In this document: piece after piece, positions 25,694-33,335 of the stretch
Layout: each line of letters begins with the position of its first letter
Numbering within the stretch: position 1 is the stretch's first letter
DNA from: an uncultured Pelagibacteraceae bacterium
Lineage (GTDB): Bacteria; Pseudomonadota; Alphaproteobacteria; Pelagibacterales; Pelagibacteraceae
Assembly: GCA_902632935.1 (NCBI GenBank)
Contig: CACPEJ010000002.1
Location: 62,001 to 126,000 of the forward strand
Direction: 5' to 3'
Length of the DNA: 64,000 bases
Notes under the pieces: model-generated
What the model was told of the DNA's origin: nothing
Seen by the model: only the letters and a program-made list of their open reading frames with translations
The model's database searches: none
Translations under genes and position numbers: made by a program

Positions 25694-26731
25694 TCATATT
25701 TTCCTCAAAAATTTACCTTTTGAATCAAGATGGCTATACCATTTGATTGTAATAGATTTTAAATTTTTTTTTATTTTATTATTTTTAAGAAATTTGACCA
25801 TTTCTTTAACTCCATAATTAATTGAATACTTTGGTTTAAATCCTAATTTCTTCAATTTGATAAACGATACTTTGTATGATCTGTTATCTAAATTCCCATA
25901 CCACTTAAGTTCTGCATTTTTATTGGTATTGTTTAAAACTATTTTAGCAATATTAATTATTTTTTCTGTACAAAGTTTTGATCCAACATTAAAAATTTGT
26001 CCATTGTATTTTATCAAATTTTGATTTATCAATTTGACCATTAATCTGCTTGAGTCCCTAACATGACACAATGGTCTGTACTGCAAACCGTTTCTCATTA
26101 TTGGCAATAAATTATTTTTATAAACACCTTCGGTCATTCCGTTGACTGCAAGATCAAATCTCATTCTTGGTGAATATCCAAAAAGCGTTGCTTGTCTCAA
26201 AACGATTACAACAAAGCTTTTTGATTTAAGTTTTATTATGTCTTTTTCTGCATTTAAGTTAGATTTTGCATAAATTGATAAGGGTTTAGTTTTGCTATTT
26301 TCTGATACAATTTTTTTTTGGTTACCATAAACAGAACAAGTTGATGGAAGAATATATTTCTTAACACCCATCTCTTTAGAAATTTTCGCAGTTCTCAGCC
26401 TAGATTGATAATTTATTTGCCAAGTTAATTCAGGAAATTTATTTCCACTAGGATCATTAGATAAGGCAACCAAATCAATAACTGCATAAATATTTCTAAA
26501 ATACTTAGAATTTATATTTCGAGCATCTTTTCTAACTAATCTTAAATTTCTATTTTTAGGTAAAGTTTTCCCAAAAAAAAACTTATCTATAGCTATTACT
26601 TTAAAATCCTTTTTTAATAACATTGGAACAAGAACACTTCCTACATACCCTCCTGCCCCTGTTACTATAATAGATTTCTTAATTATTTTTTTTTTTGATA
26701 ATTTAGAATTTTGCAGATTTTTTAGTTTCAT
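25694..26731 (-). CDS. NAD-dependent sugar epimerase/dehydratase with altered YxxxK
   Basis: A 345-residue extended SDR. The Rossmann loop TGAGGYVG (24-31) follows an unusual ~17-residue lysine-rich N-terminal extension; the ALSNDP and LPSTCSVYG segments are typical. The catalytic pair is Tyr154 in SIYAKSN, but the position of the catalytic Lys is Asn158. A single-base change from AAA to AAC would account for it. The enzyme may be impaired or may use another residue. It belongs with the aminotransferase downstream and the dehydrogenase upstream. Confidence 0.78.
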   Translation of the reverse strand: MKLKNLQNSKLSKKKIIKKSIIVTGAGGYVGSVLVPMLLKKDFKVIAIDKFFFGKTLPKNRNLRLVRKDARNINSKYFRNIYAVIDLVALSNDPSGNKFPELTWQINYQSRLRTAKISKEMGVKKYILPSTCSVYGNQKKIVSENSKTKPLSIYAKSNLNAEKDIIKLKSKSFVVIVLRQATLFGYSPRMRFDLAVNGMTEGVYKNNLLPIMRNGLQYRPLCHVRDSSRLMVKLINQNLIKYNGQIFNVGSKLCTEKIINIAKIVLNNTNKNAELKWYGNLDNRSYKVSFIKLKKLGFKPKYSINYGVKEMVKFLKNNKIKKNLKSITIKWYSHLDSKGKFLRKI

Positions 26732-26747
26732 TTTTTTTCTAACAAAC

Positions 26748-26767
26748 TTATCATTTTTAAATGATAA
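26748..26767 (-). other. 9-bp hairpin beside the FkbM relic
   Basis: TTATCATTT and AAATGATAA are separated by 2 bases. It lies just after the stop of the FkbM relic and 17 bases before the epimerase start. It could be the relic's former 3' hairpin. No T-run follows on the minus strand. Confidence 0.3.
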
Positions 26768-26769
26768 AT

Positions 26770-26880
26770 TTATATTATATCAAAAAATTTATTTTTATCT
26801 TTAGTGTATCTTCAGCAATACTCATCGTAATCAAAAATTTTACTAAAAAATTTTAAGTTATATTTCTTATCAATAATGTT
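26770..26880 (-). pseudogene. Relic of the 3' end of an FkbM methyltransferase gene
   Basis: The minus strand translates to KKYNLKFFSKIFDYDEYC, stop, RYTKDKNKFFDII, stop. This lines up codon for codon with the C terminus of the intact gene at 23066 (KKYSLEFFGEIFDYDEYC then ERYRKDKNKFLNII). Bases also match closely. One TGA replaces a Glu codon, and everything upstream has been replaced by the UDP-sugar dehydrogenase gene, whose stop codon abuts the relic. It is a clear scar of gene replacement. Confidence 0.85.
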
Positions 26881-28224
26881 TTAAGCTGTTTTTTTATTAA
26901 ACTTAATAATCTTTCGGTCTTTTTCTAAATTTTGATTATTAAAATATTTAAAATCTGACTCTTTATGAAAAATTTTGTTAAATTTAGAATCAGAAAAATG
27001 ATACCACAAATCCCAAATATTCTTTTTTTGTTTTATTTGAACTACGGAATTAAAGTGTTGATCAATGTAAGATAGGAAAATGATATCACTCTTTGAAGTT
27101 AATTCCTCAAAAGTCATTACTTTTGTAGCATCAAATTTTTCAGATAAATAAGGATCGTAATAAAATACATCAATATTTAAACTTCTTAAGAAGTTCATCA
27201 TTTTTATTGAATAACTCTCCTCAAAACATTGAGTATTAGATTTATAACCCAAGCCTAAAAATCCGAAAGATTTGATTTTATGATTATTTTTTAAAGTTGA
27301 TATGATTTTATATAAATTCTCTATTGTAACATTATTTATCTTCTGGACTTCATCTGAAAATGAATTTTGAATATTATTATCAAGACAAAATTTTTTAAGA
27401 GATAAATTATCTCTTGGTAGACATGGGCCAGAATATGGACCTCCTGGCAACATAAATTTAGTACCTATTCTTCTATCTAAACCAACTGACTCCAACACTC
27501 TTAGATCACTTATGTCATCAAAGTTTTTACAAATTTCTTTAACGAAGTTTGAATAGGAAATTTTAGTTGTTAAATATGTATTTACTAATAGTTTTGTTAA
27601 TTCAGCTTCTTTAAATTTAAGAAGTCTTATTTTTGGATTTTTATACAAGCTATTATAAAACTTAGTTATTTTTTTGGAAGCAAAAATACTTGAAGATCCA
27701 ATTAATAAATAGTCTGGCTCCTCAAGATTTCGAATAACAGATCCTAAAGCAACGAAATAAGGGTTATATAAAACATAAAAATCACTATTGTTTTTTAAAC
27801 TTTTATTTTCCAAGAAAGGTATTATTTCTCCCTCTATTGAACCAGGTTGTACAGTAGAGTTAATATTAATAATTTTTGAATTCTTTTGTTTTTTGATCGC
27901 ATCAGCAACTTCTGCCAATATTTGAATTATTATTTCATTCGAAAAAGAACCATCTAATTTTGAAGGTGTGGGAACTGTGATGTAAATAATTTCTGCATCA
28001 TTTATACAATCAGCAATATTATTGTGAAAAATTAAATCGTTATTATTATTTACTAAATTCTGTAATCCTATCTCATGTAAATGCGCACCATGATTTTTTT
28101 TCAGATCATCAACGAGATTTTTGTTGTTGTCATAACAATTTATCTTTGCACCAGAGCTAGATAAAAATTGAGCCATAGGATAGCCTAATTTACCAAGTCC
28201 TATTACAGCTATATTTCTAAACAT
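26881..28224 (-). CDS. UDP-glucose/GDP-mannose dehydrogenase family protein
   Basis: A 447-residue NDP-sugar 6-dehydrogenase-type enzyme that would oxidise a UDP- or GDP-hexose to the uronic acid. The NAD loop is VIGLGKLGYPMA (8-19), the catalytic Cys268 is in GGPYSGPCLPRDN, and the C-terminal domain has GLGYKSNTQCFEESYS, equivalent to GLxFKxxTDDxRxSP. Its stop abuts an FkbM relic. It starts 10 bases after a GT2-like gene. The sugar substrate is not clear. Confidence 0.85.
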   Translation of the reverse strand: MFRNIAVIGLGKLGYPMAQFLSSSGAKINCYDNNKNLVDDLKKNHGAHLHEIGLQNLVNNNNDLIFHNNIADCINDAEIIYITVPTPSKLDGSFSNEIIIQILAEVADAIKKQKNSKIININSTVQPGSIEGEIIPFLENKSLKNNSDFYVLYNPYFVALGSVIRNLEEPDYLLIGSSSIFASKKITKFYNSLYKNPKIRLLKFKEAELTKLLVNTYLTTKISYSNFVKEICKNFDDISDLRVLESVGLDRRIGTKFMLPGGPYSGPCLPRDNLSLKKFCLDNNIQNSFSDEVQKINNVTIENLYKIISTLKNNHKIKSFGFLGLGYKSNTQCFEESYSIKMMNFLRSLNIDVFYYDPYLSEKFDATKVMTFEELTSKSDIIFLSYIDQHFNSVVQIKQKKNIWDLWYHFSDSKFNKIFHKESDFKYFNNQNLEKDRKIIKFNKKTA

Positions 28225-28234
28225 ATAAAAAACT

Positions 28235-29302
28235 TTAATTTAATTTTTCATTATGTAAACCCCAAAATTCATTGATTTTCAAATGATCAGGGTTTTTGGA
28301 AAATTTTGATGCCAAATCTAAAAAATCTTCATTAGTCAAATAAGGTATTTTCTTATTATTCAAATTGTCAAACAAATCCTCTTTCACAGATATAACACCA
28401 CTTGTAAGGTGATTCATATGATAAATATAATATCTATCTTCAAAATCATAAAATTTGTATTTTTTAAATCTCGCTTCCCATAAAAAAAGCGAGTCTAAGT
28501 GCCAGGAATATATGGGTAACTCACAATAACCTTTTAACTTGATCCAAGAATTTTTATCCAAGAGTGTAAAATCACCACATGCATTAGTGAATAGTTTTTT
28601 TTGAAAAAAAAATACAGGTATTACATTGTAATATTTAAAATAAAAAATCATTTTATTAATTATACTTTTAAAATTTTTGATGGAAATTTTATTAAAGAAA
28701 TTTTTATTAAATATATTCAAATATCTGAATATACTTGATTGCACATGATGTTTTGAATTTGTTTTGGTATCATAAGAATAATATTTTTTATCAATAAAAT
28801 TTGTAAATTGATCCAAATAATTATCATTAATATTTCCTGAGTAGTCATAATCAATACAATGACGATTACATCTATAGATAGTATTTTTTTCTAATTTTTT
28901 TTGTGCAATAAATTCATAAATTTTTTGATTTAAGATTACATCGATATTGGTTGCTAAAATAAATTCACCTGACGCTCTTCTGATACCAACATTTTTTGCA
29001 ATCATTTGAAAAAAATTTAAACGATCACTATTTGGTAGTTTTAAATGATGATCTTGTTTAACTGTTATTATTTTAGAATTTAAATATTCATTTGAAACTA
29101 AGTCTAATCTGTCAGATAAGGTTTTAGCATTTGGGATTTGATTCCATTCAACAAGAATTAACTCTGATTTTATTTGATGTTTTTTACAATTTTCAGCTAA
29201 ACTTTTTATAAATATATTTGTTCTTTGATCTAAGTTTTCTCCATGATTATCATTTCTGCTTGCAGCAACCACAGATAGGTAGATATTATCTAATTTATTC
29301 AC
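28235..29302 (-). CDS. Glycosyltransferase family 2-like protein
   Basis: A 355-residue GT-A-like protein. It begins LSVVAASRNDNHG with ELILVEWNQIP nearby (about 46-56), continues with ASGEFILATNIDVILN (about 109-124, where a DxD would be; here N-I-D), and DFTLLDKNSWIKLKGYCE near residue 245. It is probably a sugar transferase of glycan synthesis, using a divergent DxD. It is the first gene of the long minus-strand run and is divergent from the exporter operon with about 70 bases between. Confidence 0.65.
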   Translation of the reverse strand: MNKLDNIYLSVVAASRNDNHGENLDQRTNIFIKSLAENCKKHQIKSELILVEWNQIPNAKTLSDRLDLVSNEYLNSKIITVKQDHHLKLPNSDRLNFFQMIAKNVGIRRASGEFILATNIDVILNQKIYEFIAQKKLEKNTIYRCNRHCIDYDYSGNINDNYLDQFTNFIDKKYYSYDTKTNSKHHVQSSIFRYLNIFNKNFFNKISIKNFKSIINKMIFYFKYYNVIPVFFFQKKLFTNACGDFTLLDKNSWIKLKGYCELPIYSWHLDSLFLWEARFKKYKFYDFEDRYYIYHMNHLTSGVISVKEDLFDNLNNKKIPYLTNEDFLDLASKFSKNPDHLKINEFWGLHNEKLN

Positions 29303-29375
29303 TACACTCCAGGAAATAACATAGAAATTTGAAATATTGAAATAATTATTTAATAATCAACTAGGTCAAAATATT

Positions 29376-30164
29376 GTGAATTATTTAAGAGAATTTTTAA
29401 AATGCATTAATAAACCTGAAATATGGATTTTTTATTCACATAAGAGAATAGCTTTAAAATATAGAGATACAATATTAGGTCCATTCTGGAATGTGATTAA
29501 TAGTATTTTTTTAATTTCAGTATTATCGTTAAGTTATTTTTTATTTCTAAATCCTGATGATTTCAAAAATTTTATATATAGATTGTCGATATCAATTTTT
29601 TTATGGTTATTTATTTCTACAATTTTAAGAGAGTCAACTTCAACACTTAAGAATAAATTAGAAATACTTAGCGAAAAAAAAATAGATATCAAAAATTTTG
29701 TTTGTGAAAATATTTATACAAATTTTATCATTTTTATACACAGCTTACCTATAGTAATAATATTATTTTTTATTTCTGATTTTAAATTACAATTCAATTT
29801 GATTTTATCTTTTGTTGGATTATTTTTAGTTATAATCAATTTACTTCTCATAAGCTATTTCATTACTATTCTTTCGGCAATGTACAAAGATATAGAAAAG
29901 ATTGTTGAAAATTTGGTGTATGCTATTTTTTTTGCGACTCCCATCATATGGAGTGAAAATATGGTTTCAGAAAAAATTCAAAATTTATTAATTTTTAATC
30001 CTATTTATCATTTTATTGTATTATTTAGAGATCCATTAATGAATAATGTTGATGGAAAATTTTATGAAAGTTTTTCAATATGTCTTTTATTAGCGCTAAT
30101 AGTATTTATCATTAACCTTAAATTGTTTAAATATTTAGAAAAAAGAATTGTATTATATTTATGA
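29376..30164 (+). CDS. ABC-2 type polysaccharide export permease (KpsM/Wzm-like)
   Basis: A 262-residue inner-membrane protein with six predicted helices. ALKYRDTILGPFWNVINSIF (about 25-44) is the hallmark of Wzm/KpsM-type permeases. It would export a lipid-linked glycan with the ATPase encoded next; their frames overlap by 4 bases (ATGA). It starts the only plus-strand operon at this end of the glycan region. Confidence 0.88.
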   Translation: MNYLREFLKCINKPEIWIFYSHKRIALKYRDTILGPFWNVINSIFLISVLSLSYFLFLNPDDFKNFIYRLSISIFLWLFISTILRESTSTLKNKLEILSEKKIDIKNFVCENIYTNFIIFIHSLPIVIILFFISDFKLQFNLILSFVGLFLVIINLLLISYFITILSAMYKDIEKIVENLVYAIFFATPIIWSENMVSEKIQNLLIFNPIYHFIVLFRDPLMNNVDGKFYESFSICLLLALIVFIINLKLFKYLEKRIVLYL

Positions 30165-30841
30165 TTATATTTGAAAATGTTAGTCTGAATTACCCTATCT
30201 CAACGAAAAATTTATCACTAAGAAAAAATATAATAAATGGTATTTTTGGATCAAATATCAAAAAAAATTATATTGAGTCTTTAAAAAAAATTAATTTAAA
30301 ATTGGAAAAAGGTGTCTACGGACTTTATGGGGCAAATGGATCTGGAAAAACGTCATTACTAAAAGTTATAGCGGGCATTTACCCTCCTTCCTCAGGACAA
30401 ATTAAAGTAAATGGTTCCATTGGTTCAATGATTGATTTTCGTTTCGGATTAAGTAAAGATTTCACAGGAAATGAATGTATTGAATTAAGATTAATTGCCG
30501 AAGGTATAAACAAAGATAAGAGAAAAGAGTTAATCAATAAAATTAAAATTGAGACTGAACTTGGGGAATATCTTAATTTACCAATAAAAACTTATTCATC
30601 TGGAATGAAATTTAGATTAGCCTTTTTCACATCTTTAAACGTCCAAAGTGATATTCTATTATTAGATGAATGGATTGGAACCGCTGATCAAAATTTAAGA
30701 GACAAAGTTGATAAATTAATCTTAGAAAGAATTGCTCAATCAAAAATTACCCTTATTGCTTCGCACAATTTAGATAGGCTAAAAAAGATTTGTAATAATA
30801 TAATTTATTTTGAAAAAGGTGAAATTTCAAAAATTACTTAA
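30161..30841 (+). CDS. Polysaccharide ABC exporter ATP-binding protein (KpsT/Wzt-like)
   Basis: A 226-residue ATPase. Walker A is GANGSGKTS (57-65), the signature is TYSSGMKFRLAF, Walker B is ILLLDEW, and the switch His is in ASHNLDR. It lacks the C-terminal glycan-binding domain of O-antigen Wzt proteins, so it is closer to KpsT (capsule) or TagH-like short forms. Its stop is 2 bases from the stop of the convergent importer permease gene, leaving no room for a terminator. Confidence 0.9.
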   Translation: MIIFENVSLNYPISTKNLSLRKNIINGIFGSNIKKNYIESLKKINLKLEKGVYGLYGANGSGKTSLLKVIAGIYPPSSGQIKVNGSIGSMIDFRFGLSKDFTGNECIELRLIAEGINKDKRKELINKIKIETELGEYLNLPIKTYSSGMKFRLAFFTSLNVQSDILLLDEWIGTADQNLRDKVDKLILERIAQSKITLIASHNLDRLKKICNNIIYFEKGEISKIT

Positions 30842-30843
30842 AA

Positions 30844-32037
30844 TTACTCTTTTACGCTGCCGGCAGTTAGACCACTGACTAAATATTTTTCAAAATATAT
30901 GAAAATAAAAAGTACAGGTAAAGTAACAATTACTGAACCTGCCATTAAGTATTGACGCGGTGTTTCTGCATCCCCGCTTAGATATTGAATAGCTCTTGAT
31001 AAGGTAAATGATTTAGGACTATCTAAAAACATCAAAGAAAAAAGAAATTCATTCCAAGCTATCATAAAGACATAGAGTGCAACGGATGCAATAGCTGGCA
31101 AACTTAAAGGAATAATAATCTTTAAAATTATACCAAACCAGTTTTGACCATCCATAATACCCGCGTCTTCAATTTCTTTTGGAATACTTTTGAAATATCC
31201 TTGCAGCATGTATATTGCGACTGGCAAAGTAGTTGCTGTATAAACAATCAATAAACCAAAGATTGAGTTTCTTAATCCAAGTTGACTAAACACAGTATAT
31301 AAAGGGATGACTAATACTATAGCTGGAAACATATAAATGATTAAGATCGAAGTTGATAAAAAGTTTTTACCGAAAAAGTTTAATCTAGCAACAGCATAAG
31401 CTGCAGGGATTGCAAATAATAATGTGACAATAACAGTTCCGATAGAAACTGCTGAGCTTATTAAGATATATCTACCAAAATTATAAGTTTCAAAGATAAC
31501 AAAATAAGATTTGAACAACTCAGTTAAGCTTTTTGTAAAATCTAGACTAAAGTCTAAAGGATTAACTAATAAAGCGATCTGAGTTTTAAAACTGGTAACT
31601 AGCATAATGTAAAACGGGAATAAGATTACAAATGCAAAGAAAACAATGCCAAATAAGGTAATAAAATCAAAAATAATTTTTTCAGATATGAAATCTTCCT
31701 TTAAAGATTGCATATTATATTTTTTGAGTTTGTTCGTAAAAAATAAAGTAATTAAGAAAACTCCAAATATATACCAATATGGAGATGTCTCATTTAGGTA
31801 AAAATATGAAATTGAAAATATAAAAGATAATAAAAGAATCTTTATTAAGTTGTTAAGTTTATTACCGATTAAGACAAATGTTAAAGATAATAAAATACCA
31901 ATTAAGAATACAGGTGTGATGTTTAAATTAGTAAAACTTAAACCTTGTAGTGTGGCCATGATCTTCCAAATTGATAAAATACATGTCAGAAAAAAAGATG
32001 AAACGATTAAAAATATTGCAAGAGACTTAAACTTCAT
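30844..32037 (-). CDS. Sugar ABC importer permease, MalG-type, with N-terminal membrane extension
   Basis: A 397-residue permease. The EAA loop EIEDAGIMDGQNWFGIILKI marks a carbohydrate importer subunit. The MalG-type core normally needs about 280 residues; the first ~130 here form four extra hydrophobic helices. The frame reaches a TTG at 32052, but ATG at 32037, after an AGAGG ribosome-binding site, is preferred. It overlaps the upstream permease gene by 11 bases. It pairs with the MalF-type subunit to move substrate across the inner membrane. Confidence 0.88.
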   Translation of the reverse strand: MKFKSLAIFLIVSSFFLTCILSIWKIMATLQGLSFTNLNITPVFLIGILLSLTFVLIGNKLNNLIKILLLSFIFSISYFYLNETSPYWYIFGVFLITLFFTNKLKKYNMQSLKEDFISEKIIFDFITLFGIVFFAFVILFPFYIMLVTSFKTQIALLVNPLDFSLDFTKSLTELFKSYFVIFETYNFGRYILISSAVSIGTVIVTLLFAIPAAYAVARLNFFGKNFLSTSILIIYMFPAIVLVIPLYTVFSQLGLRNSIFGLLIVYTATTLPVAIYMLQGYFKSIPKEIEDAGIMDGQNWFGIILKIIIPLSLPAIASVALYVFMIAWNEFLFSLMFLDSPKSFTLSRAIQYLSGDAETPRQYLMAGSVIVTLPVLFIFIYFEKYLVSGLTAGSVKE

Positions 32038-33286
32038 TAGCCCTCTTTCCAATTAATCTAAAATAAATAATCATGAAACTAAGAAGTAACATCACAATGA
32101 CTATCGAAACTGCAGAGCCCATTCCAATATCTGAAACTGCAAATCCTTGTTGATAAACATTAATAGGTAAAGTTCTTGTGCCTGATGCCCCACCCGTTAA
32201 TAAAAAGATATCTTCAAATTTATTAAAGTTCCAAATAAACCTAATCATAAATAAAATTGAGATAATCGCTGTAATTTGAGGCAGTGTAATATGGATAAAT
32301 TTTTGAATAGGACTTGCTCCATCCACCTCTGCGGCTTCATACAAACTTTGTGGTATTGCTTGCAATCTTGCTAAAATAAATAGAAAGGCAAGTGGAAAAT
32401 AGCGCCAAATTTCAAAAAAAATGACTGTCGTTAAAGCCAACCTTAATTTAAATTCAAATCCTAAAATACTCATGGTTATGTATTTTTGGCCTAATAAATT
32501 TATTGGTTGTTCTATGATGTTAAAATTAACCAATAATGCGTTTAAAGTTCCGCTATTTGGATCTAGTAATAAAGTCCAAGTGTAAGCTAAAGCAACTACA
32601 GGGCCTACATATGGAAAAAGTAGAATACCTCGCATATAAGTTCGACCTTGAATATTTTGATTAACTAATTGTGCTGCTAAAATTCCAAAGATAATTGCAC
32701 CAACTGTGCCAAAAAAAGTGAAGTAAAATGTTGTTAAAAGTAATTCAACAAAATTATTTTCATAAAAAACTTTTTTAAAATTTTCTAAAGTAAAATTCGT
32801 AGTGAGTAACGGGTTATCTGCTTTACCGCTTAAAACTGGTTTTTGAGATTTAATTATTTTTTTATCAATTATTTCACCATTGTTATTCTGTATAGTTATT
32901 TCAAAATTTTCCCTGTATTTCGCCTGCCAATTTCCAAAATTACAAACAACTTTTTTAGATTGAAAATTACATCTTGAGTCAAGATTGACTGGTGAAACAT
33001 TTGTTGGAAATTTATCTTGAAACTGAACATTTCTTATTTCTTGAATTAAAGAACTATTTCGTAATTTATAAATAATTTTTAATTCTGATTGATTTTCTGA
33101 TATTGATTTTACAATTTTCTTTGCTCGAGGCTCTGGAATTCTAATATCTTTTAATTCAATGTCTTTGAAACTGATCCAAACATTGGCAAATATGGGAAAT
33201 AATACGATTGCAAAAACTAATAGGACTGCAGGTAAAACTAAAGTGTAAGCAGTTCTTTTTTCTAATTTTGATAATGAATCACTCAT
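32027..33286 (-). CDS. Sugar ABC importer permease, MalF-type
   Basis: A 419-residue permease. The EAA motif LYEAAEVDGASPIQKFIHI is near residues 323-341. Between the first helix (about 13-35) and the second lies a ~130-residue periplasmic domain (about 36-165), like the P2 loop of MalF that contacts the binding protein. The start ATG is 8 bases after a strong hairpin, with no clear Shine-Dalgarno, so its translation may depend on that structure. The MalG-type gene follows with an 11-base overlap. Confidence 0.9.
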   Translation of the reverse strand: MSDSLSKLEKRTAYTLVLPAVLLVFAIVLFPIFANVWISFKDIELKDIRIPEPRAKKIVKSISENQSELKIIYKLRNSSLIQEIRNVQFQDKFPTNVSPVNLDSRCNFQSKKVVCNFGNWQAKYRENFEITIQNNNGEIIDKKIIKSQKPVLSGKADNPLLTTNFTLENFKKVFYENNFVELLLTTFYFTFFGTVGAIIFGILAAQLVNQNIQGRTYMRGILLFPYVGPVVALAYTWTLLLDPNSGTLNALLVNFNIIEQPINLLGQKYITMSILGFEFKLRLALTTVIFFEIWRYFPLAFLFILARLQAIPQSLYEAAEVDGASPIQKFIHITLPQITAIISILFMIRFIWNFNKFEDIFLLTGGASGTRTLPINVYQQGFAVSDIGMGSAVSIVIVMLLLSFMIIYFRLIGKRANEV

Positions 33287-33289
33287 GAT

Positions 33290-33317
33290 AAAAAGCGGAT
33301 AATAAAATATTATCCGC
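33290..33317 (-). terminator. Hairpin plus T-run between binding-protein and permease genes
   Basis: On the minus strand a perfect 10-bp stem GCGGATAATA / TATTATCCGC with a 3-base loop (33295-33317) is followed at once by five T residues (33290-33294), the form of an intrinsic terminator. It lies after the binding-protein stop and directly before the permease start. It would let only part of transcription pass, or protect the upstream message 3' end, giving more binding protein than permease. Confidence 0.75.
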
Positions 33318-33335
33318 TCTTTATAAATTTATTAT

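Larger units (their letters stand above)
10189..30841. other. Hypervariable surface-glycan region
   Basis: About 20 kb with both strands used in short runs, rich in glycosyltransferases, sugar-modifying methyl-, formyl-, acyl- and sulfotransferases, nucleotide-sugar enzymes and a polysaccharide ABC exporter. Base composition looks even more AT-rich than the flanks, with many A/T runs of 8 or more. It contains decayed gene copies (24421-24487, 26770-26880) and a frameshifted gene (17728-18406). It starts at the tRNA-Leu scar and ends at a conserved sugar importer, so it looks like an island of rapidly exchanged cell-surface genes. The polysaccharide itself cannot be deduced. Confidence 0.75.

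Noticed and set aside
26770-26880. In-frame TGA in the FkbM relic as recoding (selenocysteine)
   Set aside because: The fragment lacks the rest of the gene, the intact copy has Glu there, and no recoding element is visible; decay explains it.
10189-30841. The glycan region as a prophage
   Set aside because: No integrase, terminase, capsid, tail or lysis genes are seen; all genes fit sugar synthesis, modification or export.
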